Shown here in pieces: positions 19,527-28,351 of a stretch of 64,000 nt of DNA. The notes beneath the pieces were generated by a model, which did not search any database, was not told the DNA's origin, and was given only the letters and a program-made list of their open reading frames with translations. This stretch comes from Pseudomonas lactis. GTDB taxonomy: Bacteria; Pseudomonadota; Gammaproteobacteria; Pseudomonadales; Pseudomonadaceae. Each line of letters starts with the position of its first letter. Position 1 is the stretch's first letter. Made by a program: the position numbers and the translations under genes. The stretch spans positions 62,001-126,000 of the forward strand of contig NZ_JYLO01000013.1 in NCBI RefSeq assembly GCF_001439845.1, in the 5' to 3' direction.

Positions 19527-20987
19527 CTACACGCCCCAGCGCGGAATGTGATGACTACCCATGGAAATACACACGTTCTTGATCTCGGCAAACACTTCAA
19601 AGCTGTACTGCCCACCTTCACGCCCGGTGCCCGAGCCTTTGACCCCGCCGAACGGCTGGCGCAAATCCCGTACATTCTGGCTATTGATAAATACCATGCC
19701 CGCTTCGATACCGCGCGCCAGGCGGTGGGCCTTGCCGATGTCCTGGGTCCAGATGTAGGAGGCCAGCCCGTACTCGGTGTCGTTGGCCAGTTGCAGCGCC
19801 TCAGCTTCATCCTTGAACGGAATCAGGCACACCACCGGGCCGAAGATTTCTTCCTGGGCGATGCGCATCCGGTTGTTCACGTCGGCAAACACCGTCGGCT
19901 GGATAAACTGGCCGCGGCTCAGGTGCGCCGGCAAGTTCGCCGGACGTTCCAGGCCGCCAGCCAGCAGCGTGGCGCCTTCCTCCAGACCGATCTTGATATA
20001 GCCGGTGACCTTGTCGTAATGGGCCTGGGTGATCATCGAGCCGACCTGAGTCTTGGGGTCCTGGGGGTCGCCGACGATCAGGCGCTTGGCCCGCGCCGCG
20101 AACTCGGCGACAAATTGTGGGTAGACGCTTTCCTGGATAAAGATCCGGCTGCCAGCGGTGCAACGCTCGCCGTTGAGGGAGAAGATCGTGAAGAGTGCTG
20201 CGTCGAGGGCGCGTTCCAGATCGGCGTCTTCAAAAATCAGCACCGGCGACTTGCCGCCCAGTTCCATGGAGTACTTTTTCAGGCCGGCGGTCTGCATGAT
20301 TTTCTTGCCGGTGGCGGTGCCCCCGGTAAAGGAAATCGCCCGCACGTCCGGGTGGCGCACCAGGGCATCGCCCGCGGTGGCGCCGTAGCCCTGGATCACA
20401 TTGAGCACGCCGTTGGGGATCCCGGCTTCCACCGCCAGGCGCCCCAGTTCATTGGCGGTCAGCGGCGACAGTTCCGACATCTTCAGCACCGCCGTATTGC
20501 CCAGCGCCAGGCACGGCGCGGTCTTCCAGGTGGCGGTCATGAACGGCACGTTCCAGGGCGACACCAGCCCGCACACGCCCACTGGCTGGTACAGGGTGTA
20601 GTTGAGCATCTGGTCGTCCACCGGGTAGGTGTGGCCGTCCATGCGCGTGCAGACTTCCGCGAAGAAATCAAAATTGTGCGAGGCACGCGGAATCAACACG
20701 TTCTTGGTCTGGTGGATCGGCAGGCCGGTGTCCAGGGTTTCCAGCTCGGCCAGGTGGGGCACGTTCTGTTCGATCAACTCGCCCAGTTTGCGCATCAAGC
20801 GTGCGCGCTCCTTGGCTGGTGTATTGGCCCACTTGGGAAACGCGGCCTTGGCCGCCGCCACGGCCTGCGCAACTTCTTCGGCACCGCCGCTGGCCACTTC
20901 GCCGATGGCCTCGCCGGTGGCCGGGTTGTAGTTGATAAAGGTGTCTTTGCTTTCGACCTCACGGCCGTTGATCCAGTGTTTGATCAT
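19527..20987 (-). CDS. hpaE: HpaE, 5-carboxymethyl-2-hydroxymuconate semialdehyde dehydrogenase
   Basis: A 486-residue NAD-dependent aldehyde dehydrogenase. It has the SPWNVPFM motif, FTGGTATG for cofactor binding, catalytic Glu in MELGGKSPV and catalytic Cys in GERCTAGSRIF, and begins MIKHWINGREVESKDTF as other HpaE proteins do. It oxidises the ring-cleavage semialdehyde to 5-carboxymethyl-2-hydroxymuconate. ATG at 20987 has AGAGG about 10 bases upstream; a TTG three codons earlier sits too close to it. The gene follows hpaG2 by 5 bases. Confidence 0.95.
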   Translation of the reverse strand: MIKHWINGREVESKDTFINYNPATGEAIGEVASGGAEEVAQAVAAAKAAFPKWANTPAKERARLMRKLGELIEQNVPHLAELETLDTGLPIHQTKNVLIPRASHNFDFFAEVCTRMDGHTYPVDDQMLNYTLYQPVGVCGLVSPWNVPFMTATWKTAPCLALGNTAVLKMSELSPLTANELGRLAVEAGIPNGVLNVIQGYGATAGDALVRHPDVRAISFTGGTATGKKIMQTAGLKKYSMELGGKSPVLIFEDADLERALDAALFTIFSLNGERCTAGSRIFIQESVYPQFVAEFAARAKRLIVGDPQDPKTQVGSMITQAHYDKVTGYIKIGLEEGATLLAGGLERPANLPAHLSRGQFIQPTVFADVNNRMRIAQEEIFGPVVCLIPFKDEAEALQLANDTEYGLASYIWTQDIGKAHRLARGIEAGMVFINSQNVRDLRQPFGGVKGSGTGREGGQYSFEVFAEIKNVCISMGSHHIPRWGV

Positions 20988-20992
20988 GGTGC

Positions 20993-21763
20993 TCAAGCCT
21001 CTTTGCGCGCGGAGAAAAACTCCGTTTCACTGACAATACGGTTAACCAGGCGGCCCACGCCTTCGACTTCCACCACCACTTCATCGCCCGGCACCACATC
21101 GGCCAGGCCCTCGGGCGTGCCGGTGGCGATCATGTCGCCCGGTTGCAGGGTCATGAAGCTGGACAGGTATTCGATGAGGTAGGGGATATCGAAAATCATG
21201 TCTTTCGTGCTGCCTTCCTGGCGCAGTTCGCCGTTGATCCAGGTGCGCAGCTTCAGGTTGCCTGGGTCGGGCACATCGGCCACGTCGACGATCCATGGGC
21301 CGACCGGGGTGGTGGCGTCACGGTTTTTCACGCGCAGGTTGGGACGGTAGTAATTCTCGAGGTAGTCGCGGATCGCATAGTCGTTGCACACCGTGTAACC
21401 GGCCAGGTAGTCCAGGGCGTCGGCGCGTTTGACGTTGCGCGCGGTCTTGCCGATCACCGCCACCAGCTCGCACTCGTAGTGCATGTAGGCGACGTTGTCC
21501 GGGCGCCAGGTAACTTGGCGGTGGCCGGTGTAGGTGCCCACCGATTTGATAAAGGCCAGCGGCTCGGTCGGCGGCGTAAAGGCCAGTTCGGCGGCGTGGT
21601 CGGCGTAGTTCAAACCCAGGGCGAACATGTTGCCGGTGGCGGGTGGCAGCCATTGCACCTGGTCTTCGGTGAGCAGGCGGCCATCGTCCAGGCGCGCGCT
21701 GCAATCGGCCTCCACCAGCACATTGTGGACGGTACCTTCAAATTGGATACGTGCGCGTTTCAT
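20993..21763 (-). CDS. hpaG2: HpaG C-terminal subunit, isomerase/decarboxylase
   Basis: A 256-residue protein of the fumarylacetoacetate hydrolase family. NMFALGLNYADHAAE, the metal-binding YECELVAVIGKTA and the C-terminal PGDMIATGTPEGLADVVPGD are visible. It corresponds to the C-terminal half of the fused E. coli HpaG, which decarboxylates 5-oxopent-3-ene-1,2,5-tricarboxylate and isomerises the product. Here the halves are separate genes, overlapping by 4 bases (ATGA), consistent with a two-subunit enzyme. The start at 21763 (MKRARIQFEG) is fixed by that overlap; the longer open frame upstream is within hpaG1. Confidence 0.93.
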   Translation of the reverse strand: MKRARIQFEGTVHNVLVEADCSARLDDGRLLTEDQVQWLPPATGNMFALGLNYADHAAELAFTPPTEPLAFIKSVGTYTGHRQVTWRPDNVAYMHYECELVAVIGKTARNVKRADALDYLAGYTVCNDYAIRDYLENYYRPNLRVKNRDATTPVGPWIVDVADVPDPGNLKLRTWINGELRQEGSTKDMIFDIPYLIEYLSSFMTLQPGDMIATGTPEGLADVVPGDEVVVEVEGVGRLVNRIVSETEFFSARKEA

Positions 21764-22425
21764 GCCGATGCCTCTGCTGCAATGGTGTTGCTCAGGCGGC
21801 CAATGCCGGTGATGTCGACCTCGACCTGATCGCCTGGCTGTACATCCACGCGGCCTTGCGGGGTGCCGGTGATCAGCACGTCGCCGGGATGCAGGGTCAT
21901 GAACTCGCTGATCTCGGCGATCAATTGCGGGATGTCCCGTACCCAATCGGCGGTGGAGCTTTCTTGGCGCAGCTCACCATTGACGAACAGCTTGAGGCTC
22001 AGTTGGTTGGGGTTGGCGACTTGATCCCGCGCAACCAGCTGCGGGCCCAGGGCGCAAAAACCATCGCGGCATTTGGCTTTGACGGCGGGGCGGTAGTAGC
22101 TGTCTTCCGGCAGGCTGAATTCATTCACCACCACATACCCGGCCACATGGGCCATGGCGTTCTCCAGGCTGACACGGCTGGCGCGCTGGCCGATCACCAC
22201 GCCCAGCGCCGGGCCCGGTTGCAGGCGCTCGCCCGCAGGCTGCAGCACTACGCCGCGATGGGCATTGCGGGTGTTGGGCGTCTTGATAAACAGCACCGGC
22301 TTGGTTGGCGGCTTCTGGTAGGGCGCCTGTTGGAAGGCGGCGAGATGCTGGTCCAGCAGGCCCTGGTAGTTCAGCGCAACGCCGAACAGGGTGCCGCTGG
22401 CAACATCATGCAGGGTACGGCTCAT
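21760..22425 (-). CDS. hpaG1: HpaG N-terminal subunit, isomerase/decarboxylase
   Basis: A 221-residue fumarylacetoacetate-hydrolase-family protein, first gene of the hpa catabolic operon. It shows GTLFGVALNYQGLL, the LFIKTPNT segment and the C-terminal PGDVLITGTPQGRVDVQPGD. The acidic metal-binding set is less complete than in the partner: where HpaG2 has YECELVAVIG, this one has GPALGVVIG, so metal binding and chemistry may lie mainly in HpaG2. It is divergent from hpaA; the 128-base gap holds inverted repeats likely to bind HpaR. Confidence 0.93.
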   Translation of the reverse strand: MSRTLHDVASGTLFGVALNYQGLLDQHLAAFQQAPYQKPPTKPVLFIKTPNTRNAHRGVVLQPAGERLQPGPALGVVIGQRASRVSLENAMAHVAGYVVVNEFSLPEDSYYRPAVKAKCRDGFCALGPQLVARDQVANPNQLSLKLFVNGELRQESSTADWVRDIPQLIAEISEFMTLHPGDVLITGTPQGRVDVQPGDQVEVDITGIGRLSNTIAAEASA

Positions 22426-22465
22426 GCGTTTCTCCTGGCGGTGACGACGGCTGCATAGGCAGTTC

Positions 22466-22501
22466 GTTAAGTTGTTAACGTTATAATTAATATGTTAACT
22501 A
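22466..22501. promoter_or_regulatory. HpaR-type operator region between hpaG1 and hpaA
   Basis: GTTAA-GTTG-TTAAC (22466-22479) repeats the architecture of the site before hpaR. Thirteen bases on, ATGTTAACTA (22492-22501) repeats the motif before the FeaR-type gene. The stretch is AT-rich and would overlap the promoters of both divergent genes. Confidence 0.6.
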
Positions 22502-22553
22502 CCGTCAAGCGTGGCACACTGCACTGGCCTCACAACAACAAGAAGAGAGCCCC

Positions 22554-23414
22554 GTGAAGCCGATCCCCAACATCAACATCGGGCAGGTCTACGACCAGCG
22601 CTACAGCGACGCCGAGGTGCATTACGACAAGCTCGGCAACCTGGCGGGTTTTTTCGGGCGCAATATGGCGGTGCATCGCCATGACCGGTTTTTCCAGGTG
22701 CATTACGTCAAGAGTGGCGCGGTGCGGGTGTATCTGGATGACCGCCAGTACGTTGAATCGGGGCCGATGTTTTTTCTCACGCCGCCCACGGTGGCCCACG
22801 CTTTTGTCACCGAAGCGGATGCCGATGGGCATGTATTGACGGTGCGCCAGCAGCTGGTGTGGAGTTTGATCGACGCCGATCCCAGCCTTGCCTCCGGTGC
22901 AGCCTGTGTCGCCTTGAATGGCGACGCCGAGGGGCTGGAGCAACTCTTCGAGGCGCTGTGCAGTGAAATCAACACCGAACGGGCAGGGCGCGCCGCCGCC
23001 CTCGACAGCCTCACAAGGCTGATCATGATCCGCCTGCTGCGCCTGTGCGCCCACGCCCAGCCGGCACGCCCGACCGCCCATGAAGACCTGCGCATCTTCC
23101 ATCGTTTCAACGAGCTGATCGAAGCCCACTACCTGGAACATTGGCCGTTGGCGCGTTATGCCGAAAGTATTGGCGTGACCCAGGCGCGGCTCAATGAAGT
23201 GTGCCGGCGCATTGCCGACCTGCCCTCCAAGCGCCTGATCCTGGAGCGGCTGATGCAGGAGGCCAAGCGCCTGCTGTTGTTTACCGGCAGTTCGGCAAAT
23301 GAAATCTGCTACCAGCTGGGGTTCAAGGACCCGGCGTATTTCAGCCGGTTTTTCTTGCGGTATGCGCAGATGACGCCGGGGGAGTATCGGATACGGCAGG
23401 CGGGGATGCGCTGA
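22554..23414 (+). CDS. hpaA: HpaA, AraC-family activator of 4-HPA hydroxylation
   Basis: A 286-residue AraC/XylS regulator with an N-terminal cupin sensor (FFGRNMAVHRHDRFFQVHYV, then FFLTPPTVAHAF) and a C-terminal helix-turn-helix pair (LARYAESIGVTQARLNEVCR; EICYQLGFKDPAYFSRFF). Both halves follow E. coli HpaA, which responds to 4-HPA and activates the hydroxylase genes. Here the hydroxylase genes lie about 18 kb away, beyond the amine module, so HpaA may act at a distance on the 3397-3632 promoter region. It is divergent from hpaG1. Confidence 0.92.
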   Translation: MKPIPNINIGQVYDQRYSDAEVHYDKLGNLAGFFGRNMAVHRHDRFFQVHYVKSGAVRVYLDDRQYVESGPMFFLTPPTVAHAFVTEADADGHVLTVRQQLVWSLIDADPSLASGAACVALNGDAEGLEQLFEALCSEINTERAGRAAALDSLTRLIMIRLLRLCAHAQPARPTAHEDLRIFHRFNELIEAHYLEHWPLARYAESIGVTQARLNEVCRRIADLPSKRLILERLMQEAKRLLLFTGSSANEICYQLGFKDPAYFSRFFLRYAQMTPGEYRIRQAGMR

Positions 23415-23624
23415 TAAGGGGTCGGACAAAAAACGCAACGTTGAGGAATTGGCTGATAGTGGTCCGTTAAGCGAGAAGGATGTTGTTACCTGTCGAGCCG
23501 GAACCTTTCCCCCCGCCTGGCCACGCAAGAGTACTTGTTCAGTGCCGGGTTCGGCAGTGGCAGTGGGCAAGTAGTGCCAGACCGTTCGCGATTATCCCCC
23601 TTCGATCAAATGAGACGCCCTACC

Positions 23625-24755
23625 ATGCTCACGCACACTCAGCCTGCTTATTCGCCCGCGCACTCAAGGTTTACATCGCCTGGTAAAACCCTTGATCAGG
23701 CAGTGACAGATCAACCCAATCACTTTGGTAAATTACCGGCACATTCTCCGATTGGCCCAAGTGTCAACTCAAACCGGGACGCAGAGCTGGGGGAGCTGTT
23801 GAAGCTGTTGGGTACATTAGTGGTGTCACTTAAAACCTGGATGAGCAGGGAGCATGAGGCGCCGAAACCACAGCCACCCGTTACGGCTTACCCAACCCCA
23901 CTTGTGAGTTCACCGCACAGGCCGCTGGTTAATACCGTGCCTGCACCGGACAGCGTTCCCACCATCAGGGGTGAGTGGAAAGAACAATTGGCACCGTTCA
24001 TGAACCGGTCGAACCTGGCCAGTACCCGTAACGCGTTTGATACCGAACTTATTGAGATGTTCTCAGATAAAAACTATGAGCCAATCACTGCGTTTATGTC
24101 TGAAAAACCCAAAGGTCAAAAGCCTGACGATCTGCACAATGGGTTGCGTGCCACGTATGAGAACTTTCCTTATCTGGGTGCTCTGGGCCGAGAGGAGCAC
24201 GTGGCCGCGATCAAGGTTGCCATGGCCACGTTCGGGCAAAGCCCAGCCGGGATTTTCAAGCACGTCGCCAAACATGGTGACCACTATGACGTGACGATGC
24301 GAGACGGCTTCAAGCTGACAATAACCGTTGAAGAACTTGAACTGGCGGCCAAGGCGGCAAAGTTCAGTGGCGGCGATGAAGGCATGGTCAAGGATGCGCA
24401 ATTTCTGTTTGCTGTGATGAGCAAGCGTCAATACCTGGAGCTTGAGCGCGACAGCGCAACGGACCCCTTCATGAGCCTGTACGGCAAAGACAGTGCGTAC
24501 CACGCCCATCGCACTTATCCCGGTGTGCTGTCGGGGGCCGGAGGCGGCATCGACGGTGATACGGCGCTGTCCTATCTGGGGCTTAAAGAACATCTGCAGG
24601 TCATCGATGCCAGTGCATTGGGCACGCAGGTCGGCGTGCCGTTGGACAAGGGCGCACGAAACAAGAACGGTGTAATTATTGAGGGCGTGATGGAGGGGCA
24701 GTTATATAACACGCCGGTTTCACCGTCATTGAAGGTGGTCACGCTTCGCGGGTGA
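23625..24755 (+). CDS. Unknown protein, paralogue of next gene lacking its Cys/His motif
   Basis: A 376-residue protein of a family I do not recognise. A proline-rich N-terminal third (about 1-130) precedes a domain shared with the next gene: AAIKVAMATFGQSPAGIFKH, MRDGFKLTITVEEL, then DAQFLFAVMSKRQYLE. At the place where the paralogue has Cys110 this protein has Glu, and the C-terminal FHSMAAV segment is missing, so if the paralogue is an enzyme this one is probably inactive. The start is uncertain: ATG at 23625 matches the paralogue layout (MLTHTQPAYSPAH against [13 protein letters not shown]), ATG at 23610 is possible. It lacks a signal peptide. It lies 36 bases before its paralogue. Confidence 0.7.
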   Translation: MLTHTQPAYSPAHSRFTSPGKTLDQAVTDQPNHFGKLPAHSPIGPSVNSNRDAELGELLKLLGTLVVSLKTWMSREHEAPKPQPPVTAYPTPLVSSPHRPLVNTVPAPDSVPTIRGEWKEQLAPFMNRSNLASTRNAFDTELIEMFSDKNYEPITAFMSEKPKGQKPDDLHNGLRATYENFPYLGALGREEHVAAIKVAMATFGQSPAGIFKHVAKHGDHYDVTMRDGFKLTITVEELELAAKAAKFSGGDEGMVKDAQFLFAVMSKRQYLELERDSATDPFMSLYGKDSAYHAHRTYPGVLSGAGGGIDGDTALSYLGLKEHLQVIDASALGTQVGVPLDKGARNKNGVIIEGVMEGQLYNTPVSPSLKVVTLRG

Positions 24756-24791
24756 TTTAAAGTATTTAGTGAATAATAGGGGTTATTCAAC

Positions 24792-25646
24792 ATGTTAGTG
24801 TCTTCTGTTAACACTGCTGCTTTTGGTCATGCCAGGGCAAGCGACGCCGTCACTTCGCCACGTGTTTTGCCCTTCGCCAACGCCTCTGCCCCAACTGGAA
24901 CTTCTGAACAACTCAGTCGCCTGGTCGGCGAATTGGAGCGCTTGTTGACGCTGTTATCTGCGCGGTTAAAACCTGAAGTCGATTCAACACCTTTGCCTGC
25001 GCCGGTCCCCGATAAACGCAACGGCAAACGTGACGAATTCTTGAAAGGTACGCCTGCGAACACGGGCATCAAGCCCGGTGATATTTTCAAAGACTTTTAC
25101 CAATTGGCCGAAGGTAATTGCGTGACGATATCCGCGATTAAAGCCGCGATGATGAGGTTCGGCCATAACCCTTACGGTATTTACAAAACCATTGAGGCCA
25201 CCGATAGCGGCTATCGCATTGTCATGCGCGATGGGTTCAAACTGCACATCACCGATGACGAACTGAAGCAGGCCAAGGCCGGCGCCCACTTCGGCACCGA
25301 CAGGCCCAACGATGTTCTGGTCAATGCGCAGTTTTTATACGCTGTCAGTGCCAAGCGAGCCTACCTTGAAAATAATGATGGGGAGGCCAATAAGAGCTTT
25401 GCCGCCGCCATGCGCAGCCTCAATGATGGTGAGTATCCGGGGCAAGCGTTGCGTCGCCTGGGCTTGAAAGACTTCGTTGCGCCCGCAACCCTCCAGGACT
25501 TCCTCAACGGCGCCATCGGCACGGTCAACAGCGGGTTCCATTCGATGGCCGCTGTGGGCGGCTTCGTGGACAGTTATGGGCACAAACAGCCACTGGATAG
25601 GCGCGCCCCAAATCGTCATGCCGAGTCTGGACTCAAGTTGCTCTAA
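24792..25646 (+). CDS. Unknown protein, possible papain-like cysteine protease or effector
   Basis: A 284-residue protein with a disordered N-terminus (1-80) and a domain with a recurring signature. EGNC at 107-110 starts a helix ([15 protein letters not shown]), [14 protein letters not shown] is at 145-158, and [18 protein letters not shown] is at 249-266. A Cys at a helix start followed about 140 residues later by His at the start of a strand and an Asp ten residues on (Cys110, His250, Asp260) has the layout of calpain/papain-fold proteases and some transferred effectors. This is inference from pattern only. No signal peptide. It forms a tandem with its paralogue and ends 4 bases into the convergent efflux gene. 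Confidence 0.7.
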   Translation: MLVSSVNTAAFGHARASDAVTSPRVLPFANASAPTGTSEQLSRLVGELERLLTLLSARLKPEVDSTPLPAPVPDKRNGKRDEFLKGTPANTGIKPGDIFKDFYQLAEGNCVTISAIKAAMMRFGHNPYGIYKTIEATDSGYRIVMRDGFKLHITDDELKQAKAGAHFGTDRPNDVLVNAQFLYAVSAKRAYLENNDGEANKSFAAAMRSLNDGEYPGQALRRLGLKDFVAPATLQDFLNGAIGTVNSGFHSMAAVGGFVDSYGHKQPLDRRAPNRHAESGLKLL

Positions 25647-27067
25647 CGCGCGGCCGCCAGGTTCGGCCATTGCGTCCACGCGCCACCCAGCGCCGTATAC
25701 AGGTTCACCTCGGCGACCAACTGCGCCAGCCGGTCCACAATCAGCGCCTGTTGTGCGCTGAACAGTGAACGCTGCGCATCGAGGAACGTCAGGTTGCTGT
25801 CCACGCCGCTGCGGTAACGGTGCTGGGCCAGGTTGTAATAGGTCTGGTTGGCCTCGACGAAATCCCGTTGCGCCGCCAGTTGGTCGTTGAAGGTCTGGCG
25901 TGCGGCGAGGCCGTCGGCTACTTCCTGGAAGGCAGCCTGGATGGATTTTTCGTACTGGGCCACGGTGATGTCTTTTTGCAGCTTGGCGTAATCCAGGCTG
26001 GCACGCAGGCTGCCGGCGTTGAAGATCGGCAGGTTGATCTGCGGTTGGAATGTCCAACTGCCCGAGCCACCCTTGAACAGCCCCGACAGCTCTGTGCTGG
26101 TGCTGCCCGCGTTTGCCGTGAGGGTCACTGAAGGAAAGAACGCAGCACGGGCCGCACCGATATTGGCGTTGGCCGCCTGCAGCTGGTATTCGGCCTGGAG
26201 GATATCCGGGCGGCGTTGCAGCAGGTCCGAGGGCAAACCGGCGGGCACGCGGGCGACCAGGTCATCGGCCAGCGGGCGCGCGGGCAAGTGTTCATCCACT
26301 GGGCCACCCACCAGCAACATGAGGTTGTTGAGGTCCTGGGCCACTTGGCGCTCATAGCGGGCCACGCTGGCGCGAGTACTTTCCACCGCTGTGCGCGCTT
26401 GCACCACGTCCAGCGCCGAGGCTTTGCCTGCGCTTTTACTGCGGCGGGTCAATTGCCAGCTGTGGTCGTTGGCCGCCAGGGTTTGCTCGGCCAGGGCCAG
26501 CAGTTCTTGGTCGGCCCGCCAGGTCAGGTAGGCATTGGCGACGTTGGCCACCAGGCTCAATTGCGCGCTGCGCCGCGCTTGTTCGCTGCCCAGGTAAGTG
26601 AGCAGCGCCTGTTCGCTGAGGCTGCGCACGCGGCCGAACAAATCCAGCTCATAGGCGCTCAGCCCCAAGGTGGCGGAATAATTGGAGGTAATCGCTGACT
26701 TGCCGGTGCCGGTCACGCTCCCTGGCAACTTCTGGCGCTTGCCGGCGCCGGTGGCGGAGATCGCTGGGAACAAATCCGCGCGCTGGATACGGTACTGCGC
26801 CTGGAACGCCTGCACATTCAGGGCTGCCACCCGCAGGTCGCGGTTGTTGACCAGCGCATCATTAATCAACTGTTGCAGCGCCGGGTCGTGGAACAGTTGC
26901 TGCCAGTCCGGGTTCTGCGCCATGTTGCCGGCCTGCGCCAGGCGGTAGACACCGCCTTGGGGGTACTGCGCAGGCGTCGGCGCCGCTGGCTGCTGGTACT
27001 CGGGGATCAGCGAGCAACCGCCGAGCATCCAGGCCATGCCGAGGGTGCACAGCGTCTGTTTATTCAT
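25643..27067 (-). CDS. Outer-membrane efflux lipoprotein (OprM/NodT family)
   Basis: A 474-residue TolC-like channel with lipobox Cys18 (MLGGC) and two repeats of the outer-membrane efflux domain. Family segments include [47 protein letters not shown] and [18 protein letters not shown]. The start at 27067 shares a base with the stop of the LuxR gene (TGATG), so the two are coupled. No periplasmic adaptor or inner-membrane pump lies next to it. Such solitary genes lie beside the LuxR gene of viscosin/massetolide-type clusters, where they are thought to assist lipopeptide export together with MacAB encoded elsewhere. Confidence 0.88.
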   Translation of the reverse strand: MNKQTLCTLGMAWMLGGCSLIPEYQQPAAPTPAQYPQGGVYRLAQAGNMAQNPDWQQLFHDPALQQLINDALVNNRDLRVAALNVQAFQAQYRIQRADLFPAISATGAGKRQKLPGSVTGTGKSAITSNYSATLGLSAYELDLFGRVRSLSEQALLTYLGSEQARRSAQLSLVANVANAYLTWRADQELLALAEQTLAANDHSWQLTRRSKSAGKASALDVVQARTAVESTRASVARYERQVAQDLNNLMLLVGGPVDEHLPARPLADDLVARVPAGLPSDLLQRRPDILQAEYQLQAANANIGAARAAFFPSVTLTANAGSTSTELSGLFKGGSGSWTFQPQINLPIFNAGSLRASLDYAKLQKDITVAQYEKSIQAAFQEVADGLAARQTFNDQLAAQRDFVEANQTYYNLAQHRYRSGVDSNLTFLDAQRSLFSAQQALIVDRLAQLVAEVNLYTALGGAWTQWPNLAAAR

Positions 27068-27867
27068 CAGGCGCCCACCATCCATTTGGCCAGGCCATGT
27101 CGGCCGCTCACGCCCAGCTTGGCGGCGGCGCGCTTGAGGTAGGTCTCGATCGAGCTGTTTTTGACGCTGAGTTTCTGTGCGATTTGCGGCACGGTGCCGC
27201 CGGTCAGCAGGCCCAGGCACACTTCCTGTTCCCGCGCCGAAAGGGTGATGTCGCTCAAAGACAAGCGCTTGTAGAACTCACGCTGCAACTGCGATTGTTC
27301 CAGCAGGGTATGGGCCGGCTCAGTCTCGGCGTGTGGCGCCTGGCGCAGGCACTGGGCGTGCCGCTCCATCAACGGCAACAGCGTGTCCGACAGGCACTTG
27401 AGAAACGACAGCTCAGCCAGGGAAAACCCCTGCTGGGTCGGCGGGCGGTAGAACGAAATCACACAGCGTCGATTGCCTTGGCGTGATACCAGGTTGCACT
27501 GGTGCGAGGTGCCGCGCGGGTGCGCGCTGTTGGCCTTGGCGTTCATCTGGATCAGCAGCGGATCTTGCATGTGCAGCATCTGCCGCAACAACGGGTGGTC
27601 GTTCAGCGCATGCAGGGTCTGGGGCACAGACAAATCCTTCTTCACCCCGGCGCTGCCCAGTAGCTTGATGTCCAGCACGCGGTCGCGCAGTTCATCCAGG
27701 GTCCACTCGCTGAGGTCCACCAGATGAATCGGTACCCACTTGCCCACCAGCTGCAGCATGGTGGCGGCGAAATGTTCGTCGCCGCTGTTTGAAATCAACT
27801 CGCCCATTTCGGCATAAAAAAGCGGGCCGCATGTGTCGCCAATACTTGAGGTCAGACTCATAGCCAT
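27067..27867 (-). CDS. LuxR-family regulator of lipopeptide synthesis
   Basis: A 266-residue regulator with a C-terminal LuxR helix-turn-helix ([25 protein letters not shown] and on to the end, broken here by its turn at about 225-235). The N-terminal half does not show the autoinducer-binding signature of acyl-homoserine lactone receptors. Regulators of this form flank cyclic lipopeptide synthetase genes (as ViscAR, MassAR) and activate them. It is divergent from the NRPS, with a 484-base gap, and coupled to the efflux gene. The start at 27867 (MAMSLTSS) has AAGGA 4 bases upstream; ATG at 27861 is an alternative. The ribosome binding site lies inside an RsmA/E-type motif. Confidence 0.85.
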   Translation of the reverse strand: MAMSLTSSIGDTCGPLFYAEMGELISNSGDEHFAATMLQLVGKWVPIHLVDLSEWTLDELRDRVLDIKLLGSAGVKKDLSVPQTLHALNDHPLLRQMLHMQDPLLIQMNAKANSAHPRGTSHQCNLVSRQGNRRCVISFYRPPTQQGFSLAELSFLKCLSDTLLPLMERHAQCLRQAPHAETEPAHTLLEQSQLQREFYKRLSLSDITLSAREQEVCLGLLTGGTVPQIAQKLSVKNSSIETYLKRAAAKLGVSGRHGLAKWMVGA

Positions 27868-27868
27868 C

Positions 27869-27878
27869 TCATCCTTGA
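27869..27878 (-). promoter_or_regulatory. RsmA/RsmE-type site over the luxR ribosome binding site
   Basis: TCAAGGATGA on the coding strand fits the RsmA/E consensus (A/U)CANGGANG(U/A) at every fixed position and contains the AAGGA ribosome binding site of the LuxR gene. Binding would block translation and place lipopeptide synthesis under Gac/Rsm control. Confidence 0.6.
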
Positions 27879-28250
27879 TGTCGAAAACCGTCAACGGTTG
27901 CCCAGGGCCTGCGCAGGGCGCTCCGTACTGCTTGAACGTAACTCGGCGTTCGAGATGTTATTTAGCCATAGGGATTTGTCCTACGTATGTAGCGGAAACG
28001 AGGGACACAAGCTGCCATAAAAATTGCGCCATTAAACCGACGTTTCTCTTGAATTAAGCCGGCTACGTACAGGCGTAAGTTATTTTTAGCCTTGGTTAAC
28101 TTATTGATGTAAATAATGAATTTATAAAATAAAGAGGTTGCTAAGAGACTCGGGATGGATCCGATGTAGCCAATCTCCTACAACGCTTTAATCGTTTCAG
28201 CCATGAACCTTCCACCAAGGCCTATCCATCCATTTGAATGTCCGGGTTTC

Positions 28251-28265
28251 GGGTGTCAGACACCC
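28251..28265. promoter_or_regulatory. Perfect palindrome upstream of the NRPS
   Basis: GGGTGTC-A-GACACCC lies 87-101 bases before the NRPS start in the 484-base divergent gap. The rest of the gap is AT-rich between about 28020 and 28150. The palindrome is a candidate binding site for the LuxR regulator or another dimeric protein; which one cannot be told. Confidence 0.4.
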
Positions 28266-28351
28266 CCCGGCGCCCATGCTCAAATCCGGCCACATCGGTG
28301 TAATGGGCCACCTCTGCGCGGCCAGTGCCTGACCCCCATGAGAAGGATCTT

